Shown: piece by piece, positions 17,414-26,187 of the stretch
Numbering within the stretch: the first letter of the stretch is position 1
Layout: each line of letters starts with the position of its first letter
Assembly (NCBI RefSeq): GCF_036322585.1
Contig: NZ_AP024600.1
Coordinates: forward strand, 930,001-994,000
Reading direction: 5' to 3'
DNA length: 64,000 nucleotides
Source: Luteolibacter sp. LG18
GTDB lineage: Bacteria > Verrucomicrobiota > Verrucomicrobiia > Verrucomicrobiales > Akkermansiaceae
Notes under the pieces: generated by a model
Seen by the model: the letters and a program-made list of their open reading frames with translations, nothing else
Told to the model about the DNA's origin: nothing
The model's database searches: none
Made by a program: the position numbers and the translations under genes

Positions 17414-18016
17414 TCAGGCCGATGCCTCCGCCTGCTTCGCCTTCTTTTCCTCCCGCAGCCCGCTGATGAACAGCAGCGTGGCTGCCACGCAGATGCAGGA
17501 GTCGGCGACGTTGAAGGACGGCCACCAACCTCCGCTCGAAGGAGAAAGCTTCTCGAAGTAGGGGAGCTTCACCGAAATGAAATCGACCACATAGCCGGCG
17601 GAGAGACGGTGCCAGAAGGAGTCCCCTTTAAGCGACTCCAAGGCAAAGCCTTGAGTGAGTCGATCCGTCAGATTCCCCCAGATGCCGCAGAGCAGCAAAG
17701 CCACCGCAACCCTGGCCAATCCGGTGGCAAACACGCCCTTTTTCCAAAAGATCCGGATGACCAGCATCGCCAGCAGCGGAACACACAGGAACACCACCGG
17801 AGCCCAATCGGATCCATTTCCCATCCCGAAAGCCACCCCTTGGTTGTGGACGCGGACGAGATTGAACCACCCCTCCACCACCGCTTGATGCTCTTCCACG
17901 GAATGATACCCCGGCGGCGGTTCGGGGAATTTCCCCACGATCCACCATTTCGTCCACTGGTCGAGGACGTAGAGCGGGAGCGTGACCAGGAGCAGCAGCT
18001 TCTTCAGGGAGGGCAT
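17414..18016 (-). CDS. lspA: Lipoprotein signal peptidase II
   Basis: LspA cleaves the signal peptide of prolipoproteins at the lipidated Cys in the inner membrane. 200 residues from ATG 18016 (MPSLKKLLLLVTLPLYVLDQ). Four helices and the family motifs are present: DQWTKWW, HNQGVAFG, GIWGNLTDRL with the first catalytic Asp, VVDFISV, and FNVADSCI with the second. It starts 11 bp downstream of ileS; ileS-lspA is a widely conserved pair. Substrates in this window include the livJ-type binding protein and the YkuD lipoprotein. Confidence 0.95.
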   Translation of the reverse strand: MPSLKKLLLLVTLPLYVLDQWTKWWIVGKFPEPPPGYHSVEEHQAVVEGWFNLVRVHNQGVAFGMGNGSDWAPVVFLCVPLLAMLVIRIFWKKGVFATGLARVAVALLLCGIWGNLTDRLTQGFALESLKGDSFWHRLSAGYVVDFISVKLPYFEKLSPSSGGWWPSFNVADSCICVAATLLFISGLREEKKAKQAEASA

Positions 18017-18027
18017 GGGCGTTGGAG

Positions 18028-20775
18028 TCAGGCCTTCACGGGAACCACGGCATCGCAGCGGTCGCACAGGCCGCTATCGAGCAGCGGCTCGTGGCGGCGG
18101 CAGCGCGGGCACAGGCAGAGGTCGGTCTTGCGGGCGGTGGCGGCGAGTTCCGCGCCTTCCGTGACGTTCAGACCGGCGAGGATGAAGAACTCCTTCGCCA
18201 GCTCCTGGTCCTTCAGCAGCGCCAGCACCGGCTCGCCGGCGGGCACCGTGAGATCGACCGCGGCCTCGTTGTTGCGGGTGAACTCCTTGGCCTGGATGCT
18301 CTTCTCGATGGCGGTCTGGATGACCGACTTGATCTGGAACAAGCGGTCGGCGGACGCGGTGGCCTCGCTGGGCGCGAAGGCCGCGTCCGGTTCCGGGAAA
18401 TCGCGCTCGTGCACGCTCTGGTCGCAGAACCCGGCGTGCTCCCACGCCTCGTCCGCGGTGTAGGCGAGGATCGGCGCGAGCAGCTTCGCCAGCGCGACGA
18501 AGACATCGAACATCGCGGTCTGCGAGGCGCGGCGGCGCAGCGACTTCGGGGCATCGCAGTACATGCGGTCCTTGGTCGCATCCACGTAGACGGCGGAAAG
18601 GTCGGTGGTGCAGAACTGGTTGAGCGCGTTGAAGACCTTGCGGAACTCGTAGCCTTCATACGCCTTGCGGCACTCGGCGACCACGGCGTGCAGGCGCTCG
18701 AGGATCCAGCGGTCCAGCAGCGGCATCTCCTCCGGCGCGACCCGGTCGGCCTTCGGATCGAAACCGTCGAGGTTGCCGAGGAGGATGCGCAGCGTGTTGC
18801 GGAGGCGGCGGTAGGGTTCGGCGACCTGCTTGAAGAGATCCTCGCTGAACGGCACCTCGTTCTGCCAGTCGACGGACGAGACCCACAGGCGCACGATGTC
18901 CGCGCCGTACTTGTTGTAGAAGTGGGCGGCGTCGATCGGCTTGCCGGCCTTCTCGGCCTCGGACTTGGAGAGCTTGCCCTTCTTGTCCTTGTCCACCACG
19001 AAGCCGTGGGTCAGCACGGCCTTGTACGGAGCGGCCTTGCGCCAGGCGATGCTCATCATCAGCGAGCTCTGGAACCAGCCGCGGTGCTGGTCGGTGGCTT
19101 CGAGGTAAAGGTCGGCCGGAGCGTGCAGCTCGGGGCGCTTCTCCATCACTGCCACGTGCGAGCAGCCGGAGTCGATCCACACGTCGAGCGTGTCCTTGCA
19201 CTTCTTCACGCCCGCCGGGAGGCCCAGCAGTTCGGCAAGCTCGGCATCGGTCTTCTCGAACCAGACATTGGTGCCTTCCTTTTCGACGAGATCGGCGACC
19301 TTGCAGGCGAGCTCGGAGGAAAGGATGGCGACGTTGTTCTCATCGAAGAACACCGGCAGCGGCACGCCCCAGGTGCGCTGGCGCGAGATGCACCAGTCCG
19401 GGCGGGATTCCACGGTGCCGTAGATGCGGTTGCGGCCCCACGCGGGCAGCCACTCGACGCCGTCGATGGCCTTCAGGGCCTCGCCGCGCAGGGTTTCCAG
19501 CGAGATGAAGAACTGCTCCACCGCGCGGAAGATGATCGGGGTCTTCGACCGCCAGCAGTGCGGGTAGGAGTGCTTGTAGCTCTCCCGACCGAGCAGCGCG
19601 CCCTTCTCCTCGAGGATCTCGATGACGCGGTCGTTCGACTTGAAGACGTGCTGGCCCACGAGCTCGGGCACGCCGACCTCGACGGTGAAATTGCCGTCGT
19701 CATCGACCGGCGAAAGCAGGCCCAGACCGTATTGCTGGCCGGCGACGTAGTCGTCCGCACCGTGGCCGGGGGCGATGTGCACCGCGCCGGAACCGGTCTC
19801 GGTGGTCACGAACTGGCCGAGGATCAGCTTCGAAGTGCGGTCGAGGAACGGGTGGTGCGCCTCGAGGTTCTCGAACTCGCGGCCCTTCGCTTCCTTGATC
19901 GTCTCCACCAGCTTCACGCCGGTCTTCTGCTCGAAGGTCTCCACCAGCTCGCGGACGACGACGAGCGTCTCCGAGTGGCCATCGCGCTCGAAACGGCCGA
20001 TGATGTAGGTGAAATCAGGGTGCAGGGCCACGCCGAGGTTCGCCGGCAGTGTCCACGGGGTGGTGGTCCAGATGACCATCGAGGCCCCGGCGGCACCGAG
20101 GTTGCACGCGGCCTCCGTGGACAGCGGGAACTTCACGAAGATCGCCGGGCTTTCCTTGTCCTTGTACTCCACCTCGGCCTCGGCCAGCGCGGTGTGCGCG
20201 CCGTAGGACCACTGGACGGGCTTCTTCGACTGATAGACGCTGCCGCTCTCCACGAGCTTCGCGAACACGCGCAGGATCTCCGCCTCATAGCCCGGGGCCA
20301 TGGTGACGTAGGGATTGTACCAGTCCCCGAACACGCCGAGGCGGCGGAACGAACCGCGCTGGATGTCGATGAACTTCTCGGCGAACTCGGTGCAGCGGCG
20401 GCGGATTTCCGCGGGCTCCAGCCCGGCGGCCTGTTTCACCACCTTGAACTCGATCGGCAGGCCGTGGCAGTCCCAGCCCGGGATGAAGGGGGCCTCGTAG
20501 CCCGCCATCGTCTTCGACTTCACCACCAGGTCCTTCAGCACCTTGTTCAGCGCGGTGCCCATGTGGACGTCGCCGTTCGCGAACGGCGGGCCGTCGTGGA
20601 GGATGAATTTCGGAGCCTTCTGCTCCTGGCGGCGGGCAATGATCCGCTGGTAGAGTCCGGACTCCTCCCATTTGGCCAAACGCTTCGGCTCGTTCTCGAC
20701 GAGGTCCCCGCGCATCGGGAAAGTCGTCTGCGGCAGGGTCAGCGTGTCTTTGTAATTCGGGGCGTCCGCGCTCAT
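18028..20775 (-). CDS. ileS: Isoleucyl-tRNA synthetase
   Basis: Class I synthetase charging tRNA-Ile. 915 residues from ATG 20775 (MSADAPNYKDTLTLPQ). The HIGH motif reads HMGT in PFANGDVHMGTALNK (about 55-69), the KMSKS loop reads KLSKS in KKGKLSKSEAEK (about 607), an editing CP1 domain lies between, and the C-terminus has the zinc motif CPRC...CDRC. Length and zinc site fit the bacterial IleS type. It is followed on the same strand by lspA. The large opposite-strand frame over this gene is an artefact of GC-rich codons. Confidence 0.97.
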   Translation of the reverse strand: MSADAPNYKDTLTLPQTTFPMRGDLVENEPKRLAKWEESGLYQRIIARRQEQKAPKFILHDGPPFANGDVHMGTALNKVLKDLVVKSKTMAGYEAPFIPGWDCHGLPIEFKVVKQAAGLEPAEIRRRCTEFAEKFIDIQRGSFRRLGVFGDWYNPYVTMAPGYEAEILRVFAKLVESGSVYQSKKPVQWSYGAHTALAEAEVEYKDKESPAIFVKFPLSTEAACNLGAAGASMVIWTTTPWTLPANLGVALHPDFTYIIGRFERDGHSETLVVVRELVETFEQKTGVKLVETIKEAKGREFENLEAHHPFLDRTSKLILGQFVTTETGSGAVHIAPGHGADDYVAGQQYGLGLLSPVDDDGNFTVEVGVPELVGQHVFKSNDRVIEILEEKGALLGRESYKHSYPHCWRSKTPIIFRAVEQFFISLETLRGEALKAIDGVEWLPAWGRNRIYGTVESRPDWCISRQRTWGVPLPVFFDENNVAILSSELACKVADLVEKEGTNVWFEKTDAELAELLGLPAGVKKCKDTLDVWIDSGCSHVAVMEKRPELHAPADLYLEATDQHRGWFQSSLMMSIAWRKAAPYKAVLTHGFVVDKDKKGKLSKSEAEKAGKPIDAAHFYNKYGADIVRLWVSSVDWQNEVPFSEDLFKQVAEPYRRLRNTLRILLGNLDGFDPKADRVAPEEMPLLDRWILERLHAVVAECRKAYEGYEFRKVFNALNQFCTTDLSAVYVDATKDRMYCDAPKSLRRRASQTAMFDVFVALAKLLAPILAYTADEAWEHAGFCDQSVHERDFPEPDAAFAPSEATASADRLFQIKSVIQTAIEKSIQAKEFTRNNEAAVDLTVPAGEPVLALLKDQELAKEFFILAGLNVTEGAELAATARKTDLCLCPRCRRHEPLLDSGLCDRCDAVVPVKA

Positions 20776-20899
20776 GGGAAGGGGGCGGACGCTAGCAACG
20801 CCCCCCCGGCGGGTCAACCACCGGCGAATACGGGTTCCCCGGCACCCACCGGAAGCTACCACGGGCGCACGCTCAAGGAGATGTGCGGATTTCGTGAAC

Positions 20900-20928
20900 T
20901 TGACTTTTTGCATGATGGCAAGCATTCT
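20900..20928 (+). promoter_or_regulatory. Candidate promoter of the orphan response regulator
   Basis: TTGACT at 20900-20905 is followed after 17 bp by CATTCT at 20923-20928. The -35 is close to consensus, the -10 is poor. It is the best match in the 189-bp divergent gap between ileS and the regulator gene and would place the start of transcription about 30 bp before the ATG. Confidence 0.35.
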
Positions 20929-20964
20929 GCTTCTCCTCGTATTCCCCCCTTTCCGTTTCCGCAT

Positions 20965-21639
20965 ATGGCTCCCCCCCGCATGCGCGTTGCGGTGATCGAT
21001 TCCCAACCGGTCGTCCGAGCCGGCTTGCGCCTCGTCATCGATGCCTGCACCTCCCTGTCCTTCGCCTTCGAGGCCTCGGACCCACGGGAGGCGATGGAGA
21101 AGATTCGTGCCGGTGGGGTGGATCTGGTGGTGTCCGAGGTGGCCTTCCAGGACCACGAAAGCGTCTTCGAGCTGCTGCGCGAGCTCCGCGAGCTGCCCCG
21201 CCCGGTGCCGCTGCTGGTTTTCTCCCACCACCTCGAACAGCAGGTCGCCCCGAAGGCCCTCCAGGCCGGGGCCCGCGGCTATCTGGAAAAGCACGCGTCC
21301 ATGGAGGAAATCGTCCGCGCCATGCACCGCGTGCTGGCCGGAAAGGTCTACCTGAGCCGCGAGATGACGGAATGGGCGCTGGATCATCTAACGCCCGGCG
21401 GCACCACCCCGCAAACCCCGGCCACCCAGGTTTCCGGACTGACCGTGCGGGAGCTGGAGATTCTCGAACTGATAGGCAGTGGCATGCAATCCAAGGAGAT
21501 TGCGAATTGTCTCCACATCAGCCTCAAGACGGTGGAGACCCACCGCGCCCACCTCCGCGAAAAGCTTGGTATTGCAAGCGGTTCCGGGCTCGTCTGCTAC
21601 GCCAGCCAGTGGGTGGTGACGGAGCACGCGGCCTCCTGA
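20965..21639 (+). CDS. Orphan LuxR-type response regulator with Glu at phosphoacceptor site
   Basis: 224 residues from ATG 20965; the ATG at 20980 is an alternative. An N-terminal receiver-like domain (VAVIDSQPVVRAGL) keeps D12 and a C-terminal Lys (GYLEKHAS), but the position that normally holds the phosphorylated Asp reads VVSEV, with E58. A Glu there often mimics constitutive phosphorylation. The C-terminal LuxR helix-turn-helix (LTVRELEILELIGSGMQSKE, then TVETHRAHLREKLGI) is intact. No histidine kinase adjoins it. A perfect 24-bp palindrome follows 8 bp after the stop and a PEP-CTERM gene lies downstream, so it may regulate that gene or itself. Confidence 0.85.
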   Translation: MAPPRMRVAVIDSQPVVRAGLRLVIDACTSLSFAFEASDPREAMEKIRAGGVDLVVSEVAFQDHESVFELLRELRELPRPVPLLVFSHHLEQQVAPKALQAGARGYLEKHASMEEIVRAMHRVLAGKVYLSREMTEWALDHLTPGGTTPQTPATQVSGLTVRELEILELIGSGMQSKEIANCLHISLKTVETHRAHLREKLGIASGSGLVCYASQWVVTEHAAS

Positions 21640-21647
21640 TTAGATAA

Positions 21648-21671
21648 CATCTCAGGGTTAACCCTGAGATG
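21648..21671. promoter_or_regulatory. Perfect 24-bp palindrome between regulator and PEP-CTERM gene
   Basis: CATCTCAGGGTT followed directly by its exact reverse complement. It has no loop and no T-tract, which is unusual for an intrinsic terminator and typical of a dimer-binding operator. A related inverted pair, ACCCT-TC-AGGGT, lies at 21709-21720, just before the PEP-CTERM start codon. It could also form a cruciform or an RNA hairpin ending the regulator transcript. Confidence 0.6.
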
Positions 21672-21729
21672 AGAATCCGGGTTGCAGCCGATTGTATTTA
21701 GCCCCCAAACCCTTCAGGGTGTTAGGGCT

Positions 21730-22431
21730 ATGAAAACCACCCCCCAACAGGAAGGCACCCTCTCCTTCCGCACCCGCCCGGCTTGGTTGGCCGCATCACT
21801 CCTCATCATGGCCGCCCCCCTGGCGCAGGCGTTCGTGATGACCTTCCAACTGGTGACACCCGCGAATTCCAGCGACATCTCCGGCGACCTGTCCGCCACC
21901 GTCACCGACATCGGTGGAGGCCAAGCCCTGATCCAGATCAGCAAGGGCTCATCCTTCGTCGGGCGGATCGACGAGGTGTATTTCGATGTCAACGACAGCA
22001 TCACGCTGATCAGCAGCATGGCCACCTCCACCACGCCCGCCGACTACACCATCATCAATGGCGTCAGCTACACCGGCGGAGCGGTCCCGAATTCCATCTC
22101 CCCCGACCATCCCCCGGGAGCGACCAATGCCCCGTGGCTGTTCGACACCGATTTCGACTTCGGAGCCACCAGCACCGCCAATAGCATCAACAACGGCGAA
22201 ACCGCGGCCTTCATCGCAACCTTCTCCGGCACGGTGACCTTCGCCGACCTCGAGCAGGCCGCGACGGACGAAAACTTCCGCATCGCCATGCACGTGAAAT
22301 CCCTCGTGGGCGGCCAGAGCGACGCTTACGTCAGCCTGCCCCCGGATGGTGGCGGCACCATTCCCGAGCCCTCCAGCGCGCTCCTGGGCGGCCTGGGCGG
22401 CCTCCTGATGGTCCTGCGCCGGAAACGGTGA
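21730..22431 (+). CDS. PEP-CTERM sorted extracellular protein
   Basis: 233 residues from ATG 21730. A signal peptide (hydrophobic core LAASLLIMAAPLAQA) leads to a beta-rich body with no recognised domain (FQLVTPANSSDISGDL, then FVGRIDEVYFDVND). The C-terminal sorting signal reads IPEPSSALLGGLGGLLMVL followed by RRKR: a PEP motif, a membrane helix and a basic tail. PEP-CTERM proteins are processed by an exosortase and exported in biofilm-forming Gram-negatives; no exosortase is in this window. The GTTAGGG box directly before the ATG and the palindromes upstream suggest control by the adjacent LuxR-type protein. Confidence 0.88.
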   Translation: MKTTPQQEGTLSFRTRPAWLAASLLIMAAPLAQAFVMTFQLVTPANSSDISGDLSATVTDIGGGQALIQISKGSSFVGRIDEVYFDVNDSITLISSMATSTTPADYTIINGVSYTGGAVPNSISPDHPPGATNAPWLFDTDFDFGATSTANSINNGETAAFIATFSGTVTFADLEQAATDENFRIAMHVKSLVGGQSDAYVSLPPDGGGTIPEPSSALLGGLGGLLMVLRRKR

Positions 22432-22433
22432 GG

Positions 22434-24557
22434 TCAGTTCGCCGTCGTCTCATGGACGGCAATCCGGAAGAAGCACGCCTTCCCAGCCCCCGCCGGCGCG
22501 TGCGCTTCGAGCGTCTCAATCCCCCCGCTGGTCGCAATCACGGAAACCGGAACCGCCTGCCACGTCTTCAGATCGCTGGAACATTCCACCTGCCAGCCCA
22601 CGTTCGCCGCCGCCGTGTCGTGGGTGAACCGGTAGCTGGCGGAGGAACCCGAGGCGATCGCTCCCCCTGAAGACGCCGCCAGGGAAACGGCAGGAGCCGC
22701 CGCCCCATCCTTATGCAAAGGATCCAAACCCAGGGTGTATTCGACCAGGTTCGGAAGGCCATCGCCATCCGGATCCGCCGTCGCGGCCACCCGCGAGGCG
22801 GGCGCGTTCGCGCCGAAACGGGAGGCCTGCCAGACGCCAAAGGGCGAGTCCGTAATCGGGACATCCGCTTCACCGGAGGCGGCGACATAGCCGCTGCCTC
22901 CAGCCACCTGCATGCGAACCGTCCTGGTGCCATCCGGAAGGTCGTTCTTCACCGCCACCATCTGGATCTGGCCGGCGGTCTGGAATGCGGGCACCACGAC
23001 ATCCGTGCTGCCGGGAGCCACGATCGAGAAATCGGTCCCCGGCGCGACGGTGCCCGCGAATGCCAAATGGACGACCGTGTCCTGGGCAGCCGGGGTGGAA
23101 AGGGTAACCGTCGCGGTGGCCATGGTGCTGGTGGAGCCCTCCACCATCGAACCGGAGGCGGACACCGAAGCGACCGGCGGGGCCAGCGGCAGGCTGCCGA
23201 AACTGGCGACCGCAAGCGGATCGCCGAGCACGACGTTCTGCCAGGACAAGTAGCGCATGCCGGACCAAGCGGACTCCACCCAGGTGCGCCCGTCGTTGAA
23301 ATAGCGGGCGAGCATCAGGTAGTTCCGCGCCACCGCGGTGGTGAGCGGCTCCCAGACATGGCCGGTGCCGAAGGTGCCGCCCGCGTCCACCCAATCGGAA
23401 AGCTGGCCGTGATCATCGAAGCCCCCGACCCCGCCGAACTTGCGGGCGTTGTAGCTTTCGAAGGCGTTGTAGATCGCCCCCTGTCCGAGCTGGCCGCGGT
23501 AGGTGTTGATGTAGCCGTCCTTCAGGCCACCGCTGTGGTTGCCACCGTAGCCGGTGAGCGCGGCGACCCGGCCGCTGAACCGCTGCGTGCCGGCATTGCC
23601 CGCGGGGAGGTCGCCGTTCAATCCGATCAGGAACGCATCGGTCTGCTCGAACACGAAGGCCGGCCAGGTCGGAGCCATCAGGGTCTGCGTCGAACTGTAG
23701 TCCCCGGACTCGAAGGTGCCGCCGGCGCTCTTGTCCTCGATGATGGTGTCGACGCTCTTGTCGTAGACGGGATGGAGGCCGCGGTCGATCATGGCGTTCA
23801 CCGCCGCGGCCGAGTTGCCGTCGAGGCGGGCTGTTAGATAGATGCTTCCCGGAGTGACCGCGGTGCCGCCGGACTTGTCGAGGAGCTGCCACTTCGGGCC
23901 GGAGACCTGCTTGCTGAAGAACTTCGTGGCGGTGATCGTGGAGCGGTCGTAACTGGTGATGTCCGCGTTCACGCTGTAGTACGGATTCACCACGTAGTTG
24001 TCGGCGCCGGAGTCCATGTTGCCGCCCGCTTCGCCGGTCTCCAGGTTCTGCCAAAGCAGGGTGAGTTCGGAATCGACCGAGGCATACGAGGCGTTTCCAC
24101 CGGTGATCCGCGTGGCGGCGGAGCCCGGATTGTCCCCGACATCCCCGCCCTGGATGTCCTGGACTCGGTGCGGCAACCCCTTTGTTAGAACGAACACCAC
24201 CACCTGTTGCTGGAGGCTGTTAGAGGTGAGGTAGGTCCGCAGCGGCTGGCGGATCTTCGAGATGAAGTTCGCGTAGGAGATCGTGCCCGGAACGAGGGTC
24301 GCGTCGTTGAAATCGAAGCCGCGCACTCCGGGGCGGACCGCCGCGTAGTGGTTCCAGATGGCGAGGCTGTCCGGGTCCTTCGAATTGTAGAGGACCAGCA
24401 CCTTGGCCGGAGTAAGCGCCCCGGAAGAAATGAGCGCCGACCCTAACAGAAGGAGGCAGGCCCACCAGTGAACCAGCATTCCGGAGATCCGGAGCCGGGA
24501 TCCGCGGACGCGCCCTGGGCAGGACGCGGGTACGTGATTCCCCCGATTGGAAGTCAT
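22434..24557 (-). CDS. TIGR03790-type secreted protein
   Basis: 707 residues from ATG 24557 (MTSNRGNHVPASCPG), which gives the hydrophobic signal core LLLLGSALISSGA an Arg-rich n-region; ATG 24479 is an alternative. The body carries segments typical of the TIGR03790 family: VLVLYNSKDPDS, VFVLTKGLPHRV, SVDSELTLLW, GYGGNHSGG, FGTGHVWEPL and YLSWQNVVLGDPL. After these comes a Calx-beta-like strand region (about 480-580), then DPDGDGLPNLVEYTLGLDPL and a C-terminal beta domain. The family is extracellular, of unknown function, common in Verrucomicrobiota and Planctomycetota. An operator-like palindrome cluster precedes it at 24636-24690. Confidence 0.82.
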   Translation of the reverse strand: MTSNRGNHVPASCPGRVRGSRLRISGMLVHWWACLLLLGSALISSGALTPAKVLVLYNSKDPDSLAIWNHYAAVRPGVRGFDFNDATLVPGTISYANFISKIRQPLRTYLTSNSLQQQVVVFVLTKGLPHRVQDIQGGDVGDNPGSAATRITGGNASYASVDSELTLLWQNLETGEAGGNMDSGADNYVVNPYYSVNADITSYDRSTITATKFFSKQVSGPKWQLLDKSGGTAVTPGSIYLTARLDGNSAAAVNAMIDRGLHPVYDKSVDTIIEDKSAGGTFESGDYSSTQTLMAPTWPAFVFEQTDAFLIGLNGDLPAGNAGTQRFSGRVAALTGYGGNHSGGLKDGYINTYRGQLGQGAIYNAFESYNARKFGGVGGFDDHGQLSDWVDAGGTFGTGHVWEPLTTAVARNYLMLARYFNDGRTWVESAWSGMRYLSWQNVVLGDPLAVASFGSLPLAPPVASVSASGSMVEGSTSTMATATVTLSTPAAQDTVVHLAFAGTVAPGTDFSIVAPGSTDVVVPAFQTAGQIQMVAVKNDLPDGTRTVRMQVAGGSGYVAASGEADVPITDSPFGVWQASRFGANAPASRVAATADPDGDGLPNLVEYTLGLDPLHKDGAAAPAVSLAASSGGAIASGSSASYRFTHDTAAANVGWQVECSSDLKTWQAVPVSVIATSGGIETLEAHAPAGAGKACFFRIAVHETTAN

Positions 24558-24635
24558 TCGCTTAAGAATGATTAAAGACCCGGGGGAGACGTGTGCAAAA
24601 AGCCCTATAAGCGAATTACCTTCAAGGGGAAAGTT

Positions 24636-24690
24636 AACGGCTGCGTAAATTCCCCACTTCTTGCGTAAATTTACGCAACCGTTAGCTAAC
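24636..24690 (-). promoter_or_regulatory. Multi-palindrome operator upstream of the TIGR03790-type gene
   Basis: AACGGCTGCGTAAATT (24636-24651) and AATTTACGCAACCGTT (24668-24683) are inverted copies with one mismatch. Inside is a perfect palindrome TTGCGTAAATTTACGCAA (24661-24678). The half-site TGCGTAAATT is repeated directly at 24642 and 24662, exactly 20 bp apart (two helical turns). GTTAGCTAAC (24681-24690) is a further palindrome. This arrangement suggests cooperative binding by a dimeric repressor or activator on the upstream region of the 22434-24557 gene. Confidence 0.65.
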
Positions 24691-24723
24691 AAAAAATCCC
24701 GGCATGATCACTCATGCCGGGAT
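24691..24723 (-). terminator. Intrinsic terminator of the 24743-25513 gene
   Basis: On the minus strand an 11-bp stem (ATCCCGGCATG at 24713-24723 paired with 24696-24706) with a 6-nt loop is followed by TTTTTT (24696-24691). It ends transcription of the proline-tailed hypothetical gene and separates it from the operator of the next gene. Confidence 0.88.
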
Positions 24724-24742
24724 GGAGCCTCACACGCGCGGG

Positions 24743-25513
24743 TCAGAAGGCCCGGGAGCGGATGAATTCCGTGTCCGTCGCCGGGGGGGGCGGCGGCGGA
24801 ATCGGAATCGGGGGGGGAGGCTTCGGAGGGAGATCGAGCGGATTGGAAACGATGCCCGCCACTTCCGGCAGGGCCAGTTTCGCATCCTTGGCGTCCTTCG
24901 AGTCGCCGAACGGGCTCCGCCCGGCGGGATCCAAGCGGGACAGGACCGCCTGGACTTCCGAAAGGGAATCCGGAGCAGCGGCCAAGGCGCATTGGGCGGT
25001 TTGCCGCATCTGATCCGGATTGGCCATAATCGCCGCCTCCAAAATCACCGCGACCATCCGGGGCTCGGCGTGGGTGGCTTCGATCACGGTCTTGACCACC
25101 TCGCAGGCGGCATCCGGCTTGCTCTCGATCGCCGCGGTCACGAGATCGACCACCGATCCTTTCGAATCCGCGGCGAGCTCCCGCAGCCCCTGCAACCACC
25201 GCCGACGTTCGGCGGAGGTTTCGATCCGCGGACCACTGGCGTTTTCAGCCACCGGCATCCCGCGGAGTGGAGCTTGACCGGTCAACGACACCCAGTGGAG
25301 GGCGGCGGCGGTATCCGCCCCGGCGTTTTCACGCGTCTGGGTGGCGGAAGTCTGGATTTCCACCGCCGGGACGATGCCCGGGCGATAGGAATCGGGGGAT
25401 GCTTCCGAGGCATCCGGCGAGCGACTGAGTCTCGTTTGGCTTTCTGCGAGCAGGAAGGAACATGCTCCGGCCAAGGTCAGGCCCAGCGCCCAGGGGCGCA
25501 TGGTTCGTTTCAT
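24743..25513 (-). CDS. Exported hypothetical protein with proline-rich tail
   Basis: 256 residues from ATG 25513. A signal-like N-terminus (MKRTMRPWALGLTLAGACSF; the Cys may allow lipidation) precedes a helical repeat-like region of about residues 100-190 (AAIESKPDAACEVVKTVIEA, AAIMANPDQMRQTAQCALAA), reminiscent of HEAT/armadillo helices. The C-terminus is a proline stretch (PPKPPPPIPIPPPPPP) ending TEFIRSRAF. Function unknown. A strong -10 TATAAT at 25608-25603 lies about 90 bp upstream, with a TGCGTAAAAT half-site beside it like those in front of the neighbouring TIGR03790-type gene. Confidence 0.65.
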   Translation of the reverse strand: MKRTMRPWALGLTLAGACSFLLAESQTRLSRSPDASEASPDSYRPGIVPAVEIQTSATQTRENAGADTAAALHWVSLTGQAPLRGMPVAENASGPRIETSAERRRWLQGLRELAADSKGSVVDLVTAAIESKPDAACEVVKTVIEATHAEPRMVAVILEAAIMANPDQMRQTAQCALAAAPDSLSEVQAVLSRLDPAGRSPFGDSKDAKDAKLALPEVAGIVSNPLDLPPKPPPPIPIPPPPPPATDTEFIRSRAF

Positions 25514-26187
25514 CGGGGGAAGGAATGAAATCGGCTTTTTCTATCAACTATTTCGCCCCCTCTCAACCCTCCTTCACCTCAACCTTTTTGACACCCACTC
25601 TCATTATACAACTTGCTCATTTTACGCATTTTACAAAATCGCAAACAGACCGATTCAACCAATCTAGCAAGTTGTGATTTTATATTTTTCCTAAGCGGTT
25701 TCAGGTTGGGATTTTGAGAGGGCGTCGCAGCCGGAAACGAGGCCATCGCGAGCCCGTTTGGAGGTCAAACCAAGGGAGGGTGGCGATCCCCGACCAAGGC
25801 CCCCTCTGAAAAAAAATTTCGCTCCCGTCGCGGAAAATCGGACCGCTCCGCGGCCACCTCCCGAGCGCTCCGGAAGCCCTCCACAAGTGGTCCCGTGGGA
25901 CGATTTCCGCGCCGTCCTCACGAGAACAACCTAGACACCCCAAAATCGGACTTTTGACGACGTCCGACAGGGGTTCCGGAGCCCCTACGTGGGACTACGA
26001 GAATTGCAGCAAACAAGGAAGATGCCGACAGCCATGTCGGAATCATACAATCTGATGAGACCTTCAGAGCCTAAGTTTGGCCCCGTAACTTCCGCTATAG
26101 ACCGAGCTTTTTCGAGACGTGACCCATCGTGTGCGTCGCCCGCGCCTACTGTTGCATTTATCGTTTTAATACCAAACTCAGAAACTC
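25514..26187. other. 674-bp divergent intergenic region with AT-rich part and hairpin series
   Basis: I see no convincing gene here. The left part (25540-25690) is the most AT-rich stretch of the window and holds the promoter of the minus-strand gene plus an inverted pair ACAACTTGC (25608-25616) / GCAAGTTGT (25667-25675). The right part contains three compact hairpins in series: TCGGAC/GTCCGA (25946-25967), AGGGG/CCCCT (25969-25986), CCGACA-GCCA-TGTCGG (26025-26040). They lie in what would be the leader of the 26188 gene, so a structured 5' UTR or small RNA is possible. The short open frames here have repetitive, unprotein-like composition. Confidence 0.6.
25603..25628 (-). promoter_or_regulatory. 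-10 box with overlapping TGCGTAAAAT half-site
   Basis: Minus-strand TATAAT (25608-25603) is a perfect -10 hexamer. TGCGTAAAAT (25628-25619) sits 10 bp upstream of it, in the spacer between -35 and -10. It differs by one base from the TGCGTAAATT half-site repeated at 24642 and 24662. The same regulator may therefore control both adjacent exported proteins. Confidence 0.5.

Noticed and set aside
18022..21639. Very long plus-strand frame across ileS that runs into the response regulator gene
   Set aside because: The part opposite ileS is a GC-codon shadow rich in Leu/Asp/Val/Arg; only the last 225 codons (from 20965) show a real protein family.
25691..25943. Small minus-strand frames in the 25.7-25.9 kb region
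   Set aside because: Both are low-complexity Arg/Gly/Ser-rich and overlap each other in different frames; no start signal or homology impression.
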